The notes: generated by a model not told the origin, from the letters alone. A DNA stretch of 36,514 bases from Pseudomonadota bacterium (GCA_025360865.1 JANYBG010000017.1:1-36514); one strand, 5' to 3'; counted from the stretch's first letter, positions 26,978 through 35,978 are shown. Numbers and translations are program-made.

Positions 26978-28033
26978 ATGACCGATTCGCGCACGATGAA
27001 GGCTTGGCGGACGCATGCCTACGGGGAGCCGAGCACGGCCCTGCGCCTGGACATCGTCTCCGTTCCCGAGCCCGGACCCGGCGAGATCAGAGTCCGGGCG
27101 CAGGCGATCCCGATCAACCTGAATGACCTCGAGCGCATCCGTGGCGGCAATATGATGGCCGAACCCACGCTGCCGTACAGCCCGGGGATGGAGGCGATGG
27201 GAGTGGTTGATGCCTGTGGCGAAGGCGCCGAAGCCTGGCAGGGCCGGCGTGTCGTCGCCATTACCCGGCACGCGCATGGGGGCTTCGCGGAGTACGTCAT
27301 CTGCCCGGCGACCTCGGCGTTCGACATGCCCGAGGCGATACCGCTGCCGGAGGCGGCTGGGGTCCTGTTCCCCTTTCACCTGGCGTGGCTGGGGCTTTTC
27401 GATCGTGCCGAGCTCAAGGCCGGGGAAAGCGTCCTGATCCACGCGGCCGCCGGCGGCTCGGGGTGCGCCGCCATACAGCTCGCCGTTAACGCCGGTGCGC
27501 GGGTGTTCGCGACGGCGGGCTCGGACGACAAGCTGGCGCTGTGCCGAGAACTGGGTGCCGAGGTGGCGATCAACTACCGCACCGAGGACTTCGTGCGGAT
27601 CGTGCTGGAAAAGACCGGCCGCAAGGGCGTCGATGTCGTGTTCGACAACGTCGGTGAGGCCCTTTTCGAGAAGTCGGTTCGCTGTATCGCCTACAACGGC
27701 CGCTTCCTGATGATGGGTTTCGCGTCGAATAAGAAGGTCGCGGACGAGAAGTTCGTCGTGCCCCGCCAGGTCTGCCTGGGCAATTTCAAGTTGTCCGGTG
27801 TGCTGATGGCCTACGCCGGGGAGGCCATGAGCGCGATGCTGAAGCAGGGCATGGGCTGGAACTTCCCGCCGCAGAGCCTGGGTGCTGAGATCAACCGGAA
27901 GGTCGTGGATCTCATAGTGGCTAGGAAGGTGCGGCCGGTCATCGGCAAGGTGATGGACTTCGCGGAGATGCCCGCCGCCTGCGAGGCCATGGCCGCCAGC
28001 AAGACCGTCGGCAGGACGGTCATTGTCCTGTGA
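26978..28033 (+). CDS. Medium-chain NADPH:quinone-reductase-like oxidoreductase
   Basis: A 351-residue MDR-family protein with a GroES-like N-terminal domain (about 1-120; VPEPGPGEIRVRAQAIPINLND, SPGMEAMGVVDACGEGA, HGGFAEYVI) and a Rossmann domain (VLIHAAAGGSGCAAIQLAVNAGA, then FDNVGEALFEKSV). The Cys and His ligands of zinc-dependent alcohol dehydrogenases are not evident, so it is best placed with the zinc-free quinone reductase/crotonyl-CoA reductase-like branch. The ATG at 26978 (MTDSRTMKAW) begins the family sequence. It likely shares a transcript with the sulfotransferase and ends eight bases before the convergent TIR gene. Confidence 0.88.
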   Translation: MTDSRTMKAWRTHAYGEPSTALRLDIVSVPEPGPGEIRVRAQAIPINLNDLERIRGGNMMAEPTLPYSPGMEAMGVVDACGEGAEAWQGRRVVAITRHAHGGFAEYVICPATSAFDMPEAIPLPEAAGVLFPFHLAWLGLFDRAELKAGESVLIHAAAGGSGCAAIQLAVNAGARVFATAGSDDKLALCRELGAEVAINYRTEDFVRIVLEKTGRKGVDVVFDNVGEALFEKSVRCIAYNGRFLMMGFASNKKVADEKFVVPRQVCLGNFKLSGVLMAYAGEAMSAMLKQGMGWNFPPQSLGAEINRKVVDLIVARKVRPVIGKVMDFAEMPAACEAMAASKTVGRTVIVL

Positions 28034-28041
28034 ACCGCTTC

Positions 28042-29847
28042 TCAGGCGGTCACAGGTCCCTGCGGCGCCGCAGCCCTGGAGCCGATGAGGCTGATGAACC
28101 CGGGGTGCCCACGTAGTCCATCCAAGTCCGGGTCGTGCTTCAGCCAGCCATCGTCGGCGTAGCCCTTGGCCATCGCTCCGCGCAGTGTTTCGACGGCCCG
28201 GTCCGCCTCGCCAAGCCGCGCGTACAGGCATGCGCAGTTATAAAGCATCATTCCATCGTCGGGACTGACCTCGAGCGCCTTGGTACCTTCACGCAGCGCC
28301 TCCTCCTTGCGATTCATCTCCGCGAGTACGACCGCGAAGTACATGCGCGCCCGCGCGTCATCGGGATTCTGCAGCAGATAGTTCGGCATCAGCTCCGATA
28401 CCTGCTTGCGCGCGGCCCGGGCCTCCTCGGTCCGGCCGAGCCCGTCGCAGCTCTGGGCCAAGTCCACGTAGCCGGAGAAGAATGACGGCTTCAGTTCGGT
28501 GACGCGGCGGAACAGGTCGTACGCCTTGGCGAACTCCCCGTTGGTGAAATGAATGCGGCCGAGCGTCCAGTGCGCCACGAAGCCGTCGGGATCCATCTCA
28601 ATCGCCTTGCGGCTGGATTCACCGGCCTCCGCGAGCTTGCCCCAGATGAAGTAGGACAACCCCATCGCGGTATAGGCCTCCGGTAGGTTGTTGTCATACA
28701 TGAGCGCCTTGAAGCTCAACTCCTGCGCACGCGTACGGAAAGCGTCATCACGCGCGAAGTACTGGTACAGCTGGCCATAGGCGATGGAGGCGGCCGCGTA
28801 GGCGGCCGCGTAGCGCGGGTCGAGCTCCGTCGCCTTCTCGAACAGCTGGATCGCGTATTCGACGCTGCGCTTGGTCAGGCGGTACAGATAATCCTGACCC
28901 TTCAGATACAGGTCGTACGCGTGAGCGTCGATCGTCTGTCTCTTGGTCAGCGAGACCTTCTCCGAGAAGGAGAGCTTCAGCTTCAATGCCTCAACGATCT
29001 GCTGCGCCACCTGCTCCTGGATGTCAAAAATGTCGTCCAGCTTGCCTTTGTAGGTGTTCCCCCAGATCTGGCGGTTGGTCGTCACATCCACGAGCTGGAC
29101 GTTTATGCGGAAGGAGTCTTGGGAGCGCCGCACGCTACCGCCGACGATGTAGCGGGCACCGAGCTCACTGCTGATCGCGCGCACGTCGTGCTTGCGCTCT
29201 TTCAGCTGCTTGGATGCCCAGCGCGATACCAGTTCGATCTCGCTCACCAGGGACAGGCGGGTGGTCAGTTCCTCGGTCAGTCCATCGCTGAAATAATCCG
29301 TCTCCGGATCTGAGCTCATGTTGTCGAACGGCATGACAGCGACCGCGCCGCCCTCGCCGAGACTTGCGGGACGTTCCGTGCTCGCCTGGGCTTCGCGCGT
29401 CTGGGCTTGACTGGCCGCCTCCGCCGGCGCCGCCACAGTGACGCCGATCCGCGCGAGCGATCGCAGGATCGACTTCAGCCCCGCCTCGGAGTCGCCGTCG
29501 TCGAAGTATTCAATATGCTGGATGCCGGCCAGCGGGTACTTGAGGGTCGAAGGAATGACCGTGGGTTCAAGATGGACCGGCAGGATATTGCCGTTGCGCT
29601 CGCTCACGAGCATCACCTCCTTCGCCACGTTGTGCGATTGGACCGCCGCCTCGGTGACGATCAGCAGTAGCACCTTTACGCTCTCGAGCGCGGTGACGAT
29701 CTGTTCGCTCCAGAGCGACGCGGCGTCAAGTCCGCCCTGGTCGATCCAAAGCGAGACGCCCGCGGCGCGCAGTTTCGCCGCCAGCGCGAGAACACGCGCG
29801 GAGTCCTCCCTGGAATAGCTTACGAATACCTCAGGCTGTCGCGCCAC
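28042..29847 (-). CDS. TIR - TolB/FlgO-like - TPR protein without a membrane segment
   Basis: The 601-residue product starts with a GTG after AGAGGAG. Residues 5-130 are a TIR domain (EVFVSYSREDSARV, VSLWIDQGGLD, candidate catalytic Glu77 in NVAKEVML). A short Ala/Glu/Gln linker replaces the membrane helix of the related protein at 10227-12272. A TolB/FlgO-like domain follows (VAVMPFDNMSSD, YFSDGLTEELTTRL, IVGGSVRRSQ; about 167-295), then TPRs (ELDPRYAAAYAAASIAYGQ, MDPDGFVAHWTLGRIH, VSPDDGMMLYNCACLYARLG). It is predicted to be cytoplasmic. It diverges from the ABC exporter gene 187 bases away. Its ligand and whether the TIR cleaves NAD+ are unknown. Confidence 0.9.
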   Translation of the reverse strand: MARQPEVFVSYSREDSARVLALAAKLRAAGVSLWIDQGGLDAASLWSEQIVTALESVKVLLLIVTEAAVQSHNVAKEVMLVSERNGNILPVHLEPTVIPSTLKYPLAGIQHIEYFDDGDSEAGLKSILRSLARIGVTVAAPAEAASQAQTREAQASTERPASLGEGGAVAVMPFDNMSSDPETDYFSDGLTEELTTRLSLVSEIELVSRWASKQLKERKHDVRAISSELGARYIVGGSVRRSQDSFRINVQLVDVTTNRQIWGNTYKGKLDDIFDIQEQVAQQIVEALKLKLSFSEKVSLTKRQTIDAHAYDLYLKGQDYLYRLTKRSVEYAIQLFEKATELDPRYAAAYAAASIAYGQLYQYFARDDAFRTRAQELSFKALMYDNNLPEAYTAMGLSYFIWGKLAEAGESSRKAIEMDPDGFVAHWTLGRIHFTNGEFAKAYDLFRRVTELKPSFFSGYVDLAQSCDGLGRTEEARAARKQVSELMPNYLLQNPDDARARMYFAVVLAEMNRKEEALREGTKALEVSPDDGMMLYNCACLYARLGEADRAVETLRGAMAKGYADDGWLKHDPDLDGLRGHPGFISLIGSRAAAPQGPVTA

Positions 29848-30034
29848 GAGCTCCTCTTTGGGTGGGCGGTTGGCTGTTATTGTGACCGCGAGATTACCAC
29901 GAGCGGGTATTCAAGAGGATCGCTCCGGCGACGGTGGCGCAGTGCCGCGCATTTAGCGCCGGGCCGCGGGAGGCGTGCTGCCCGGCCGTGGCCCTCAGGG
30001 TATTATGTGCGGTGGTTGAAGGGGAGGTGCGCGG

Positions 30035-31891
30035 GTGCTGAGGTGGTTCGAAAACCGGATCGATCCGTATCCGGCCACCGTGCGCCCCGAGTTCTCGCGC
30101 CGGCTGCTGCCATTTCTCTGGCAGTGCGGGGAAGGTCTGCGCGGGCACATCCTGGCGATGACGATCCTCACCGGGATGATCGGCGCCTTCGAGGCGCTGC
30201 TCTTCTCAATGCTGGGCAAGCTCATCGACTGGATGGGGCAGTCGACCCCCGAGCGCTTTCTCGCCGAGCAGCGCGCGCACCTGCTGATATTGGCCGCGAT
30301 TCTGGCCGCCAGCCCGGTCGTCATCGCGCTCGCGACCTGGATCAAGTACCAGTCCATCCAGCCGGTATTTCCGATGCGCCTGCGCTGGATCTTTCACAAG
30401 CAGATGCTCAACCAGAGCATGAGCTTCTTCCACGACGAATTCGCCGGCCGCATCGCCGCCAAGCTCATGCAGACCGCGCTCGCGGTGCGCGATACCTGGA
30501 TCACCATCACCGACATCCTCGTCTATGTGGTGGTCTACCTGCTGACCGTTTCGATCGTGGTCGCGAACTTCAGTTCCTGGCTGCTCGCTCCCTTCATCGG
30601 CTGGATGCTCCTCTACGGCGCGGCTCTCGCGTTTTTCGTGCCGCGTCTGGGACGCGTGGGGGCGGCTCAGGCCGATGCGCGCTCGCTGATGACGGGCCGC
30701 ATCACCGACGCCTATACGAACATTTCAACGATCAAGCTGTTCGCGCACGCCAGTCGCGAGGCCGGTTACGCGCGGGCGGCGATGGCGGATTTCCTCGTGA
30801 CGGCGCGACGCCAGTCGCGCTACGTGAGCGCCTTCGAGATACTCAACCACTGCCTGAACATCCTCCTGATCGGCGCAACCGTCGCCATCGCGATTGGCCT
30901 GTGGATGCGCGGGCAGATCGGGATCGGGGCGGTGGCGGCGGCCTCGGCGATGGCGCTGCGCCTGAACGGCATCTCCCACTGGATCATGTGGGAACTCGCT
31001 GGCCTGTTCGAGAACATCGGTACCGTGCAGGACGGCATCACCACCGTCACGCGCCCGATCAGCATTGAGGACGCGCCGCAGGCGCAACCGCTGCGGGTCA
31101 CGCGCGGCGAGATTAGCTTCGAGCAGGTGGGCTTCCACTATGGCTCGGGCGCGCGCGTGATCGACAACCTCTCGCTAACCATCCGCCCAGGGGAGAAGAT
31201 CGGCCTCGTGGGGCGCTCAGGCGCGGGCAAGTCCACGTTGGTGAACCTGCTGCTGCGGTTCTACGCGGTTGAGTCCGGTCGCATCCTCATCGACGGCCAG
31301 GACATCGCACTCGCGACTCAGGAGAGTGTGCGCGAGCAGATCGGCATGGTGACGCAGGACACCTCGCTGCTGCATCGCACGGTGCGCGAGAACATCCTGT
31401 ATGGGAGACCGCAGGCCTCGGACGCGGACATGCGCTCCGCGGCGCGGCGCGCGCGCGCCGAGGAGTTCATCGAACATCTGAGTGACGGCCGCGGCGGCCG
31501 CGGCTACGAGGCCATGGTCGGCGAGCGCGGCGTGAGGCTCTCCGGTGGCCAGCGGCAGCGCGTGGCGCTGGCGCGCGTCATGCTGAAGGACGCGCCGATC
31601 CTGCTACTGGACGAGGCCACCAGCGCACTGGACTCGGAAGTCGAGGCGGCCATCCAGGAGACGCTTGCCGCGCTCATGCGCGGGAAGACAGTCGTCGCCA
31701 TCGCTCATCGCCTGTCCACCATCGCGGCCATGGACCGACTTATCGTCCTGGACGCCGGGGCAATCGTCGAGCAGGGCACGCACCAGTCCCTGCTGGCCGC
31801 GGAGGGCCTCTACGCGCGCTTGTGGTCGCATCAAATCGGCGGCTTCCTGGGTGAGGACGCGGAGACACAGCCCGTCCGCCGGGCGGTCTGA
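30035..31891 (+). CDS. ABC exporter with fused membrane and ATPase domains
   Basis: A 618-residue half-transporter of the MsbA/multidrug type that would work as a dimer. Residues 1-330 hold six membrane helices with long intracellular loops. The C-terminal ATPase has Walker A GRSGAGKST (about 392), Q-loop TQDTSLL, signature LSGGQRQR (about 502), Walker B ILLLDEATSALD (about 522) and H-loop AHRLS. The GTG start at 30035 follows AAGGGGAGG. Transported substrates can be lipids, peptides or drugs; nothing nearby decides. It shares its upstream region with the divergent TIR-TolB-TPR gene, which hints at joint regulation only weakly. Confidence 0.9.
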   Translation: MLRWFENRIDPYPATVRPEFSRRLLPFLWQCGEGLRGHILAMTILTGMIGAFEALLFSMLGKLIDWMGQSTPERFLAEQRAHLLILAAILAASPVVIALATWIKYQSIQPVFPMRLRWIFHKQMLNQSMSFFHDEFAGRIAAKLMQTALAVRDTWITITDILVYVVVYLLTVSIVVANFSSWLLAPFIGWMLLYGAALAFFVPRLGRVGAAQADARSLMTGRITDAYTNISTIKLFAHASREAGYARAAMADFLVTARRQSRYVSAFEILNHCLNILLIGATVAIAIGLWMRGQIGIGAVAAASAMALRLNGISHWIMWELAGLFENIGTVQDGITTVTRPISIEDAPQAQPLRVTRGEISFEQVGFHYGSGARVIDNLSLTIRPGEKIGLVGRSGAGKSTLVNLLLRFYAVESGRILIDGQDIALATQESVREQIGMVTQDTSLLHRTVRENILYGRPQASDADMRSAARRARAEEFIEHLSDGRGGRGYEAMVGERGVRLSGGQRQRVALARVMLKDAPILLLDEATSALDSEVEAAIQETLAALMRGKTVVAIAHRLSTIAAMDRLIVLDAGAIVEQGTHQSLLAAEGLYARLWSHQIGGFLGEDAETQPVRRAV

Positions 31892-31919
31892 TCGGACTCT
31901 CGCTCGGTCCTGCCCCCGA

Positions 31920-33161
31920 CTAGTTGGCGGGGCAGGTGACTTCCTTGTCCGGCGATTTCGCCTTCGGGGTATTGAGCTTCCAGCCGGCCGGTATTTCGAA
32001 CTGGTTCGCGGCGATCGGCGTGGTGGTGATCGAGGTCGTCTCCATGGTGATCATGGCGAACTGCATCATATTGGGGGGCAGGTCCGTCGCCGGCGCCGCC
32101 GGCGATGTGCTGGCCCCCTTCTTTCCGAACATTCCGCTGGCTAGCTTGTTGGTGAAAGCGCCGGCCGCGGAGCCGAATATGCGCCCGGCCACCCCGTTCC
32201 CCGCGGCGTTGGTGGCGGCCTGGTCGACGGCTGATTCAGCCTCGCCTTTCGATGAACCCGCCGCCGCCTGGCCCGCGGCCGTGCTCGCATCGGCCACGGT
32301 GCCGCCGCCCCCGCTGGAGGCCGCGGCCTTCTTCGCCTCGGCGCACTGCGCGCCGCCGAACATGATGCGGATCGTGGTTTTGAGCGGATAGCCCTTGAAT
32401 TGGGCGGCTTTGGTGGACAGTTCCTTGAGACTGTCGCGGTATTGGCCGAGGAACTGCTGCAGCATCTTCTGCGTCGCCGAATTCGGATCGTTGAGGTCGA
32501 GTCCCAGCTTTTTCATATAGGCCATGGCGAAGGCCTTGCGATCGGCGGAGCCTGGGATGTCATCCTGGGTCAGCCACGAATCCAGGGTGATGACGAAGTC
32601 GCAGGTGTCGTTGCTTTCGGGGTTGTGGCAACTCTGGGTCAGCGTGAGCTCGCTGACCTGGGTGTCGTGGCCGGCGATGCTCGCGTGCTTGTCAAGTTGA
32701 TGCGCCTCGATCTTGGGCGGAGACATCTGGCATTTGGAGGTGTCCGGACCGGCGGGTTGCTGCCGGGCGGGGCAATTCTTCAGCTTCTCCAGCGCCGCGC
32801 GCATCTTTTCCTGAGCGGCCTGCATCTCGGCCGGTGTCGGCAGATGTGTCTCGGTGTATTCCTTGTCCTTCGGATTCAGTGCCCAGACCAGGTCCTTATC
32901 CAGGCGCGTGATCTGGCCGCCCCCGATGTTGCGGCATAGCAATGACATCAGTCCGTCGCAGTGGAACTCGCTATCGCTGCGCTGCTTGTCACCGCTGGTC
33001 CACTCGGTGCTGCTGCCGTGCGCCTTGATCAGGAGCAGGTCAAACGTCGTCTGTTCCTGGACTGTCACATCGGCAAGGACCGGCGGGGCCACAAGCCCGC
33101 AGGCGCCGGCGGCCAGGAGGGTCATAGGTGCGAGGCGGATAAGATGGCCGGACCTGATCAT
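31920..33161 (-). CDS. Exported protein, DUF4412-like, with Ala/Gly-rich region
   Basis: A 413-residue protein with a signal peptide (1-30, ending PPVLAD). The first part resembles DUF4412-type periplasmic proteins: WTSGDKQRSDSEF, then GGQITRLDKDLVWALNPKDKEYTE. A central part has several Cys that may pair (CPARQQ, SKCQMS, SCHNPESNDTCDF). Residues about 280-345 are rich in Ala, Gly and Ser, ending in GRIFGSAAGAFTNKLASGMFGKKG. The final segment (MQFAMITMETTSITTTPI...FEIPAGWKL) is like the closing strands of DUF4412. The role is unknown; it is probably periplasmic or outer-membrane associated. It ends 28 bases after the convergent ABC exporter gene. Confidence 0.72.
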   Translation of the reverse strand: MIRSGHLIRLAPMTLLAAGACGLVAPPVLADVTVQEQTTFDLLLIKAHGSSTEWTSGDKQRSDSEFHCDGLMSLLCRNIGGGQITRLDKDLVWALNPKDKEYTETHLPTPAEMQAAQEKMRAALEKLKNCPARQQPAGPDTSKCQMSPPKIEAHQLDKHASIAGHDTQVSELTLTQSCHNPESNDTCDFVITLDSWLTQDDIPGSADRKAFAMAYMKKLGLDLNDPNSATQKMLQQFLGQYRDSLKELSTKAAQFKGYPLKTTIRIMFGGAQCAEAKKAAASSGGGGTVADASTAAGQAAAGSSKGEAESAVDQAATNAAGNGVAGRIFGSAAGAFTNKLASGMFGKKGASTSPAAPATDLPPNMMQFAMITMETTSITTTPIAANQFEIPAGWKLNTPKAKSPDKEVTCPAN

Positions 33162-33505
33162 TATTTTTCTCCGTGTCGACAGCTGGGTTCCCGCTCCGCG
33201 AATCTCGCGCGGAGCATTCCCGCGCGGGAGTTTATGCTCTCAGCACCCGACCGTGTCCAGCCGGTGACGGTGACGTAAGCGTGACCGCCAGCTCGGCGGG
33301 TAGGGTGGGTTCGGTCATCCGGCGTCGGCTAGTCTCGGACCAGCGGTCATCCATCCAATGGCAACCAAGGGTCGACTCTGATGCGCCGCGTCTTCGATCC
33401 GCATTGCGACCGCGAATCGGATAGATGAACTGATGAGTCGGCGGCTGGTCGAGCTCGACAGGCACCTGCCGGAATGGTTTCAGCAGAGCCGGAGAGGAAT
33501 GCGAC
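33162..33505. other. Divergent intergenic region upstream of slyX and the DUF4412-like gene
   Basis: About 344 bases between two divergent genes. It holds the palindromes at 33193-33229 and a good ribosome binding site (GGAGAGGAA) for slyX. No clear promoter hexamers or further genes were recognised; the open frames seen here are short and unconvincing. Confidence 0.5.
33193..33229. promoter_or_regulatory. Tandem GC-rich palindromes upstream of the DUF4412-like gene
   Basis: GCTCCGCG and CGCGGAGC form an 8-base stem around a 7-base loop (33193-33215). A 12-base perfect palindrome, TCCCGCGCGGGA, follows at 33218-33229. They lie 32 to 68 bases upstream of the minus-strand start. They may be operators or a structured leader. 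Confidence 0.35.
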
Positions 33506-33712
33506 ATGGATGATGAGTCACTTGAGGAAATTCACCTGAAGCTGGCGTTCCTGGAGCGCGCCAACACGGAACTCAGCGACGTGGTCTTCCGCCAGCAGCG
33601 GGAGATCCAGATTCTGACCGCGAGGATCAAGGAAGTGTCCGAGCGACTGAGCGCGGGGCAGGGCGGGGGTGAGGAGCCCAGTCCCGAGGACGAGCGTCCC
33701 CCGCACTACTGA
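33506..33712 (+). CDS. slyX: SlyX family protein
   Basis: A 68-residue coiled-coil protein matching SlyX: EIHLKLAFLERANTELSDVV, FRQQREIQILTARI, and the C-terminal PPHY that is typical of the family. It is cytosolic and of unknown biochemical role; its name comes from proximity to slyD in enterobacteria. The ATG at 33506 follows GGAGAGGAA. It converges on the PQQ-dehydrogenase gene, with a strong hairpin between them. Confidence 0.9.
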   Translation: MDDESLEEIHLKLAFLERANTELSDVVFRQQREIQILTARIKEVSERLSAGQGGGEEPSPEDERPPHY

Positions 33713-33768
33713 TGCGTGAACGCCGCGGCCGGCTCACGCTCGCCAACCTCAAGGCAGCGTGATGTTGC

Positions 33769-33797
33769 CGAACCGGCGGCGCTGGCGCGCCGGTTCG
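33769..33797. terminator. Strong hairpin between convergent slyX and PQQ-dehydrogenase genes
   Basis: A perfect 10-base stem (CGAACCGGCG with CGCCGGTTCG) and a 9-base loop sit 57 bases after the slyX stop and 40 bases from the dehydrogenase stop. Placement between convergent genes suits a two-way terminator, but there is no T tract on either side, so a Rho-assisted or RNA-stabilising role is also possible. Confidence 0.5.
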
Positions 33798-33836
33798 CCA
33801 GTCAACTGCGCCGCCGGGGGCCAGGGCGCTCGCCCG

Positions 33837-35978
33837 CTAGATCCAGCCCCACGCCTTGAGTTTCATCTTCAGCGACAGCATCAGGAAGTGCCAGAGCGCG
33901 CCGATCTGCTCCGTGAAGCTCGGCTTGTAGCGGGCACGCTCGCGGATGTAGTGGCGCAGCGCCGTCTGGTCCTGGGCCGTCAGCTCGGGAAACGCCGGCA
34001 TGCCGCGGCTTGAAAGTCCTCCGGCCAGCACCGCGGCGAACGCATCCGCGCTGAGCGGGACGCCCGAAGCGCGCAGGTCCGGCGCGAAGCCCCCCGCCAC
34101 CGCGCCGGCGCCGTGACAGATGAGGCATTTCTGGTAGAGCCGGGCACCCTTCGCGGACCGCGCCGGATCCACCTTGAACGACGGATCGTCCACCGGCATC
34201 GGCTGCGACGGCGGCGGCGATGGTGGGAGCACCGCCGACCCGTCGAGTACGTAGGTCAGCAGGCGGCGGGGATGCTCACGGCCGACCCAGCCATGCTGGG
34301 CGCTCAAGGAACCCAGCAGCATCTGTCCACCGGCCCAGCCCGCCAGGATCGAGACATACTGCTTGCCGCCGACGCTGTAGGTGATCGGCGGTGCCTGGGT
34401 GCCAACGCCCATGTCGGTGCTCCAGAGCAACGCTCCCGTCTGGTCGTCCCGCGCCACGAACTTCCCATCGGCCTGGCCCTGGAACACCAGGCCACCGTGA
34501 GTTGACATGACGCCGCCATTGGTCGCTCCCGACAACGGCACCTCCCAGGCTTTTTTCTGCGTGGCCGGGTTCCAGGCGATCAGCGAACTGCTGCCCGCGC
34601 TCTTGGGGATGTCGTCGTTGAAGGCCTTAAGGCCCATCGGGCCGTCGCGATCCATGTCGTAGGTCTTGGGATCGAAGCCCTGGTCGTTGTAGTACCCGGG
34701 CATCTCGTGCACGGGTACGTAGGTGAGTCCCGTATCCGGACTGAAGGACATCGGCTGCCAGTTGTGCACGCCCCCGGAACCGGGCCACATCAGCGCCTCG
34801 CCATCCTCGTAGCGCACGCCGGGGTTCTCGATCGGGCGACCGCTGGCCATGTCGATGCTCTTGGCCCAGGTGACCTTGCCCAGCTTCTCAGCGGAGATCA
34901 GCTTGCCGGTCGCGCGGTCGAGGACATAGAAAAAGCCGTTCTTCGGTGCGTGCAGCAGCACCTTGCGCAGCTTGCCGTCGACCGGGATGGTCGCCATCAC
35001 GATGTCCATTGTGGAGGTGAAATCCCAGCTCTCACCCGGGCTGGTCTGGTAGTGCCAGACGTATTCGCCCGTGTCGGCATCGAGTGCGACCACGGAGCAC
35101 AGGAAGAGGTTGTCGCCACCACCGGGGCTGCGCAGCTTGGCGTTCCAGGGGCCGCCGTTGCCGGTGCCGATATAGACGCGATTCAGTTCCGGATCGTAAG
35201 TCATGGCGTTCCAGGCGGTGCCGCCGCCGCCGAACTTCCACCACTGACCCTTCCACGTCTTGGCGGCCATCTCCATGGCCTTGTTCTCGAAGCCCTTGGA
35301 CGGGTCGTCCGGCACGATGTACCAGCGCCACAGCAGCTTGCCGGTGTCGATGTCGTACGTGGTGACGTAGCCGCGCACATGGCCGAAATCGGCGCCGCCC
35401 TGGCCGACGATCACCTTGCCGTTGAAGACACGCGGGGCGCCGGTGATGTAGCGGTTGTCGCCGGGCTCGGTGGTGAGGGTCTCCCAGAGGAGCTTGCCGC
35501 TCTTGGCGTCCAGGGCGAAGAGGCGCCCGTCCTGGACGCCGGCGATGACCTTGTCCTTCCAGAAGGCGAGGCCGCGGATACCCCAGGCGAAGTGCATCTT
35601 CTCCGGGGCTATCTGCGGGTCGTAGGTCCACAGCTGCTTGCCGCTGACCGCATCCACCGCGTGGATCACACTGAAGCCGACGGCGATGTAGATGACGCCA
35701 TCGGCCTCGACGGGCGCGCTGGAGACATTCCATTCCGGTAGTTCCATCGACCAGGCCAGGCTCAGCTTCGAGACGTTCCGGCGGTTGATCTGGTCGAGCG
35801 GGCTGAAGCGCTGTTCGCTGAAGGTGCGCCCGTACGCGGGCCAGTCAATGCCATTGGCATCGTTGCTGAGCGCGGCGTTGTCGATGTCGGCCACCGCCAG
35901 GGGCTGGCCGGCGTAAGCGATGACCAGAGCCGCGATCGAGGCGCTCACAATCCGGCGTATGGTCCGTCCACCCTGCAT
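33837..35978 (-). CDS. PQQ-dependent dehydrogenase with C-terminal cytochrome c domain (quinohemoprotein)
   Basis: A periplasmic 713-residue quinohemoprotein alcohol dehydrogenase-type enzyme. The signal peptide (1 to about 29) ends LAVAD. An eight-bladed propeller follows, with repeats such as GKVIVGQGGADFG and ALDADTGEYVWHYQTSPGESWDFT. The C-terminal cytochrome c has CLICH at 618-622 and a Met ligand in RGMPAF (Met660), after which comes a basic, hydrophobic tail. The catalytic-Asp segment reads WDFTSTMD; the residue two after the Asp is Thr, not the second Asp of lanthanide-dependent enzymes, so Ca2+ is likely. The vicinal Cys-Cys found in most such dehydrogenases is absent; that region reads KMHFAWGIRGLAFW. 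The ATG at 35978 follows AAAGGGTACGAA and gives a proper signal peptide. Electrons would go to the respiratory chain; the substrate is unknown. Confidence 0.9.
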   Translation of the reverse strand: MQGGRTIRRIVSASIAALVIAYAGQPLAVADIDNAALSNDANGIDWPAYGRTFSEQRFSPLDQINRRNVSKLSLAWSMELPEWNVSSAPVEADGVIYIAVGFSVIHAVDAVSGKQLWTYDPQIAPEKMHFAWGIRGLAFWKDKVIAGVQDGRLFALDAKSGKLLWETLTTEPGDNRYITGAPRVFNGKVIVGQGGADFGHVRGYVTTYDIDTGKLLWRWYIVPDDPSKGFENKAMEMAAKTWKGQWWKFGGGGTAWNAMTYDPELNRVYIGTGNGGPWNAKLRSPGGGDNLFLCSVVALDADTGEYVWHYQTSPGESWDFTSTMDIVMATIPVDGKLRKVLLHAPKNGFFYVLDRATGKLISAEKLGKVTWAKSIDMASGRPIENPGVRYEDGEALMWPGSGGVHNWQPMSFSPDTGLTYVPVHEMPGYYNDQGFDPKTYDMDRDGPMGLKAFNDDIPKSAGSSSLIAWNPATQKKAWEVPLSGATNGGVMSTHGGLVFQGQADGKFVARDDQTGALLWSTDMGVGTQAPPITYSVGGKQYVSILAGWAGGQMLLGSLSAQHGWVGREHPRRLLTYVLDGSAVLPPSPPPSQPMPVDDPSFKVDPARSAKGARLYQKCLICHGAGAVAGGFAPDLRASGVPLSADAFAAVLAGGLSSRGMPAFPELTAQDQTALRHYIRERARYKPSFTEQIGALWHFLMLSLKMKLKAWGWI

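Noticed and set aside
28034-28050. Short hairpin between the convergent MDR and TIR genes
   Set aside because: The stem is only five bases and overlaps the TIR gene end; too weak to call a terminator.
26879-28231. 450-codon open frame on the minus strand
   Set aside because: It is the antisense of the MDR gene and part of the TIR gene; long shadow frames are expected at this GC content.
30007-31068. 353-codon Arg-rich frame at the ABC exporter start
   Set aside because: It is an out-of-frame shadow of the exporter; composition is random-like and has no motif.
34707-35741. 344-codon plus-strand open frame inside the PQQ-dehydrogenase gene
   Set aside because: The minus-strand frame has clear PQQ-propeller motifs; the plus-strand frame has none.
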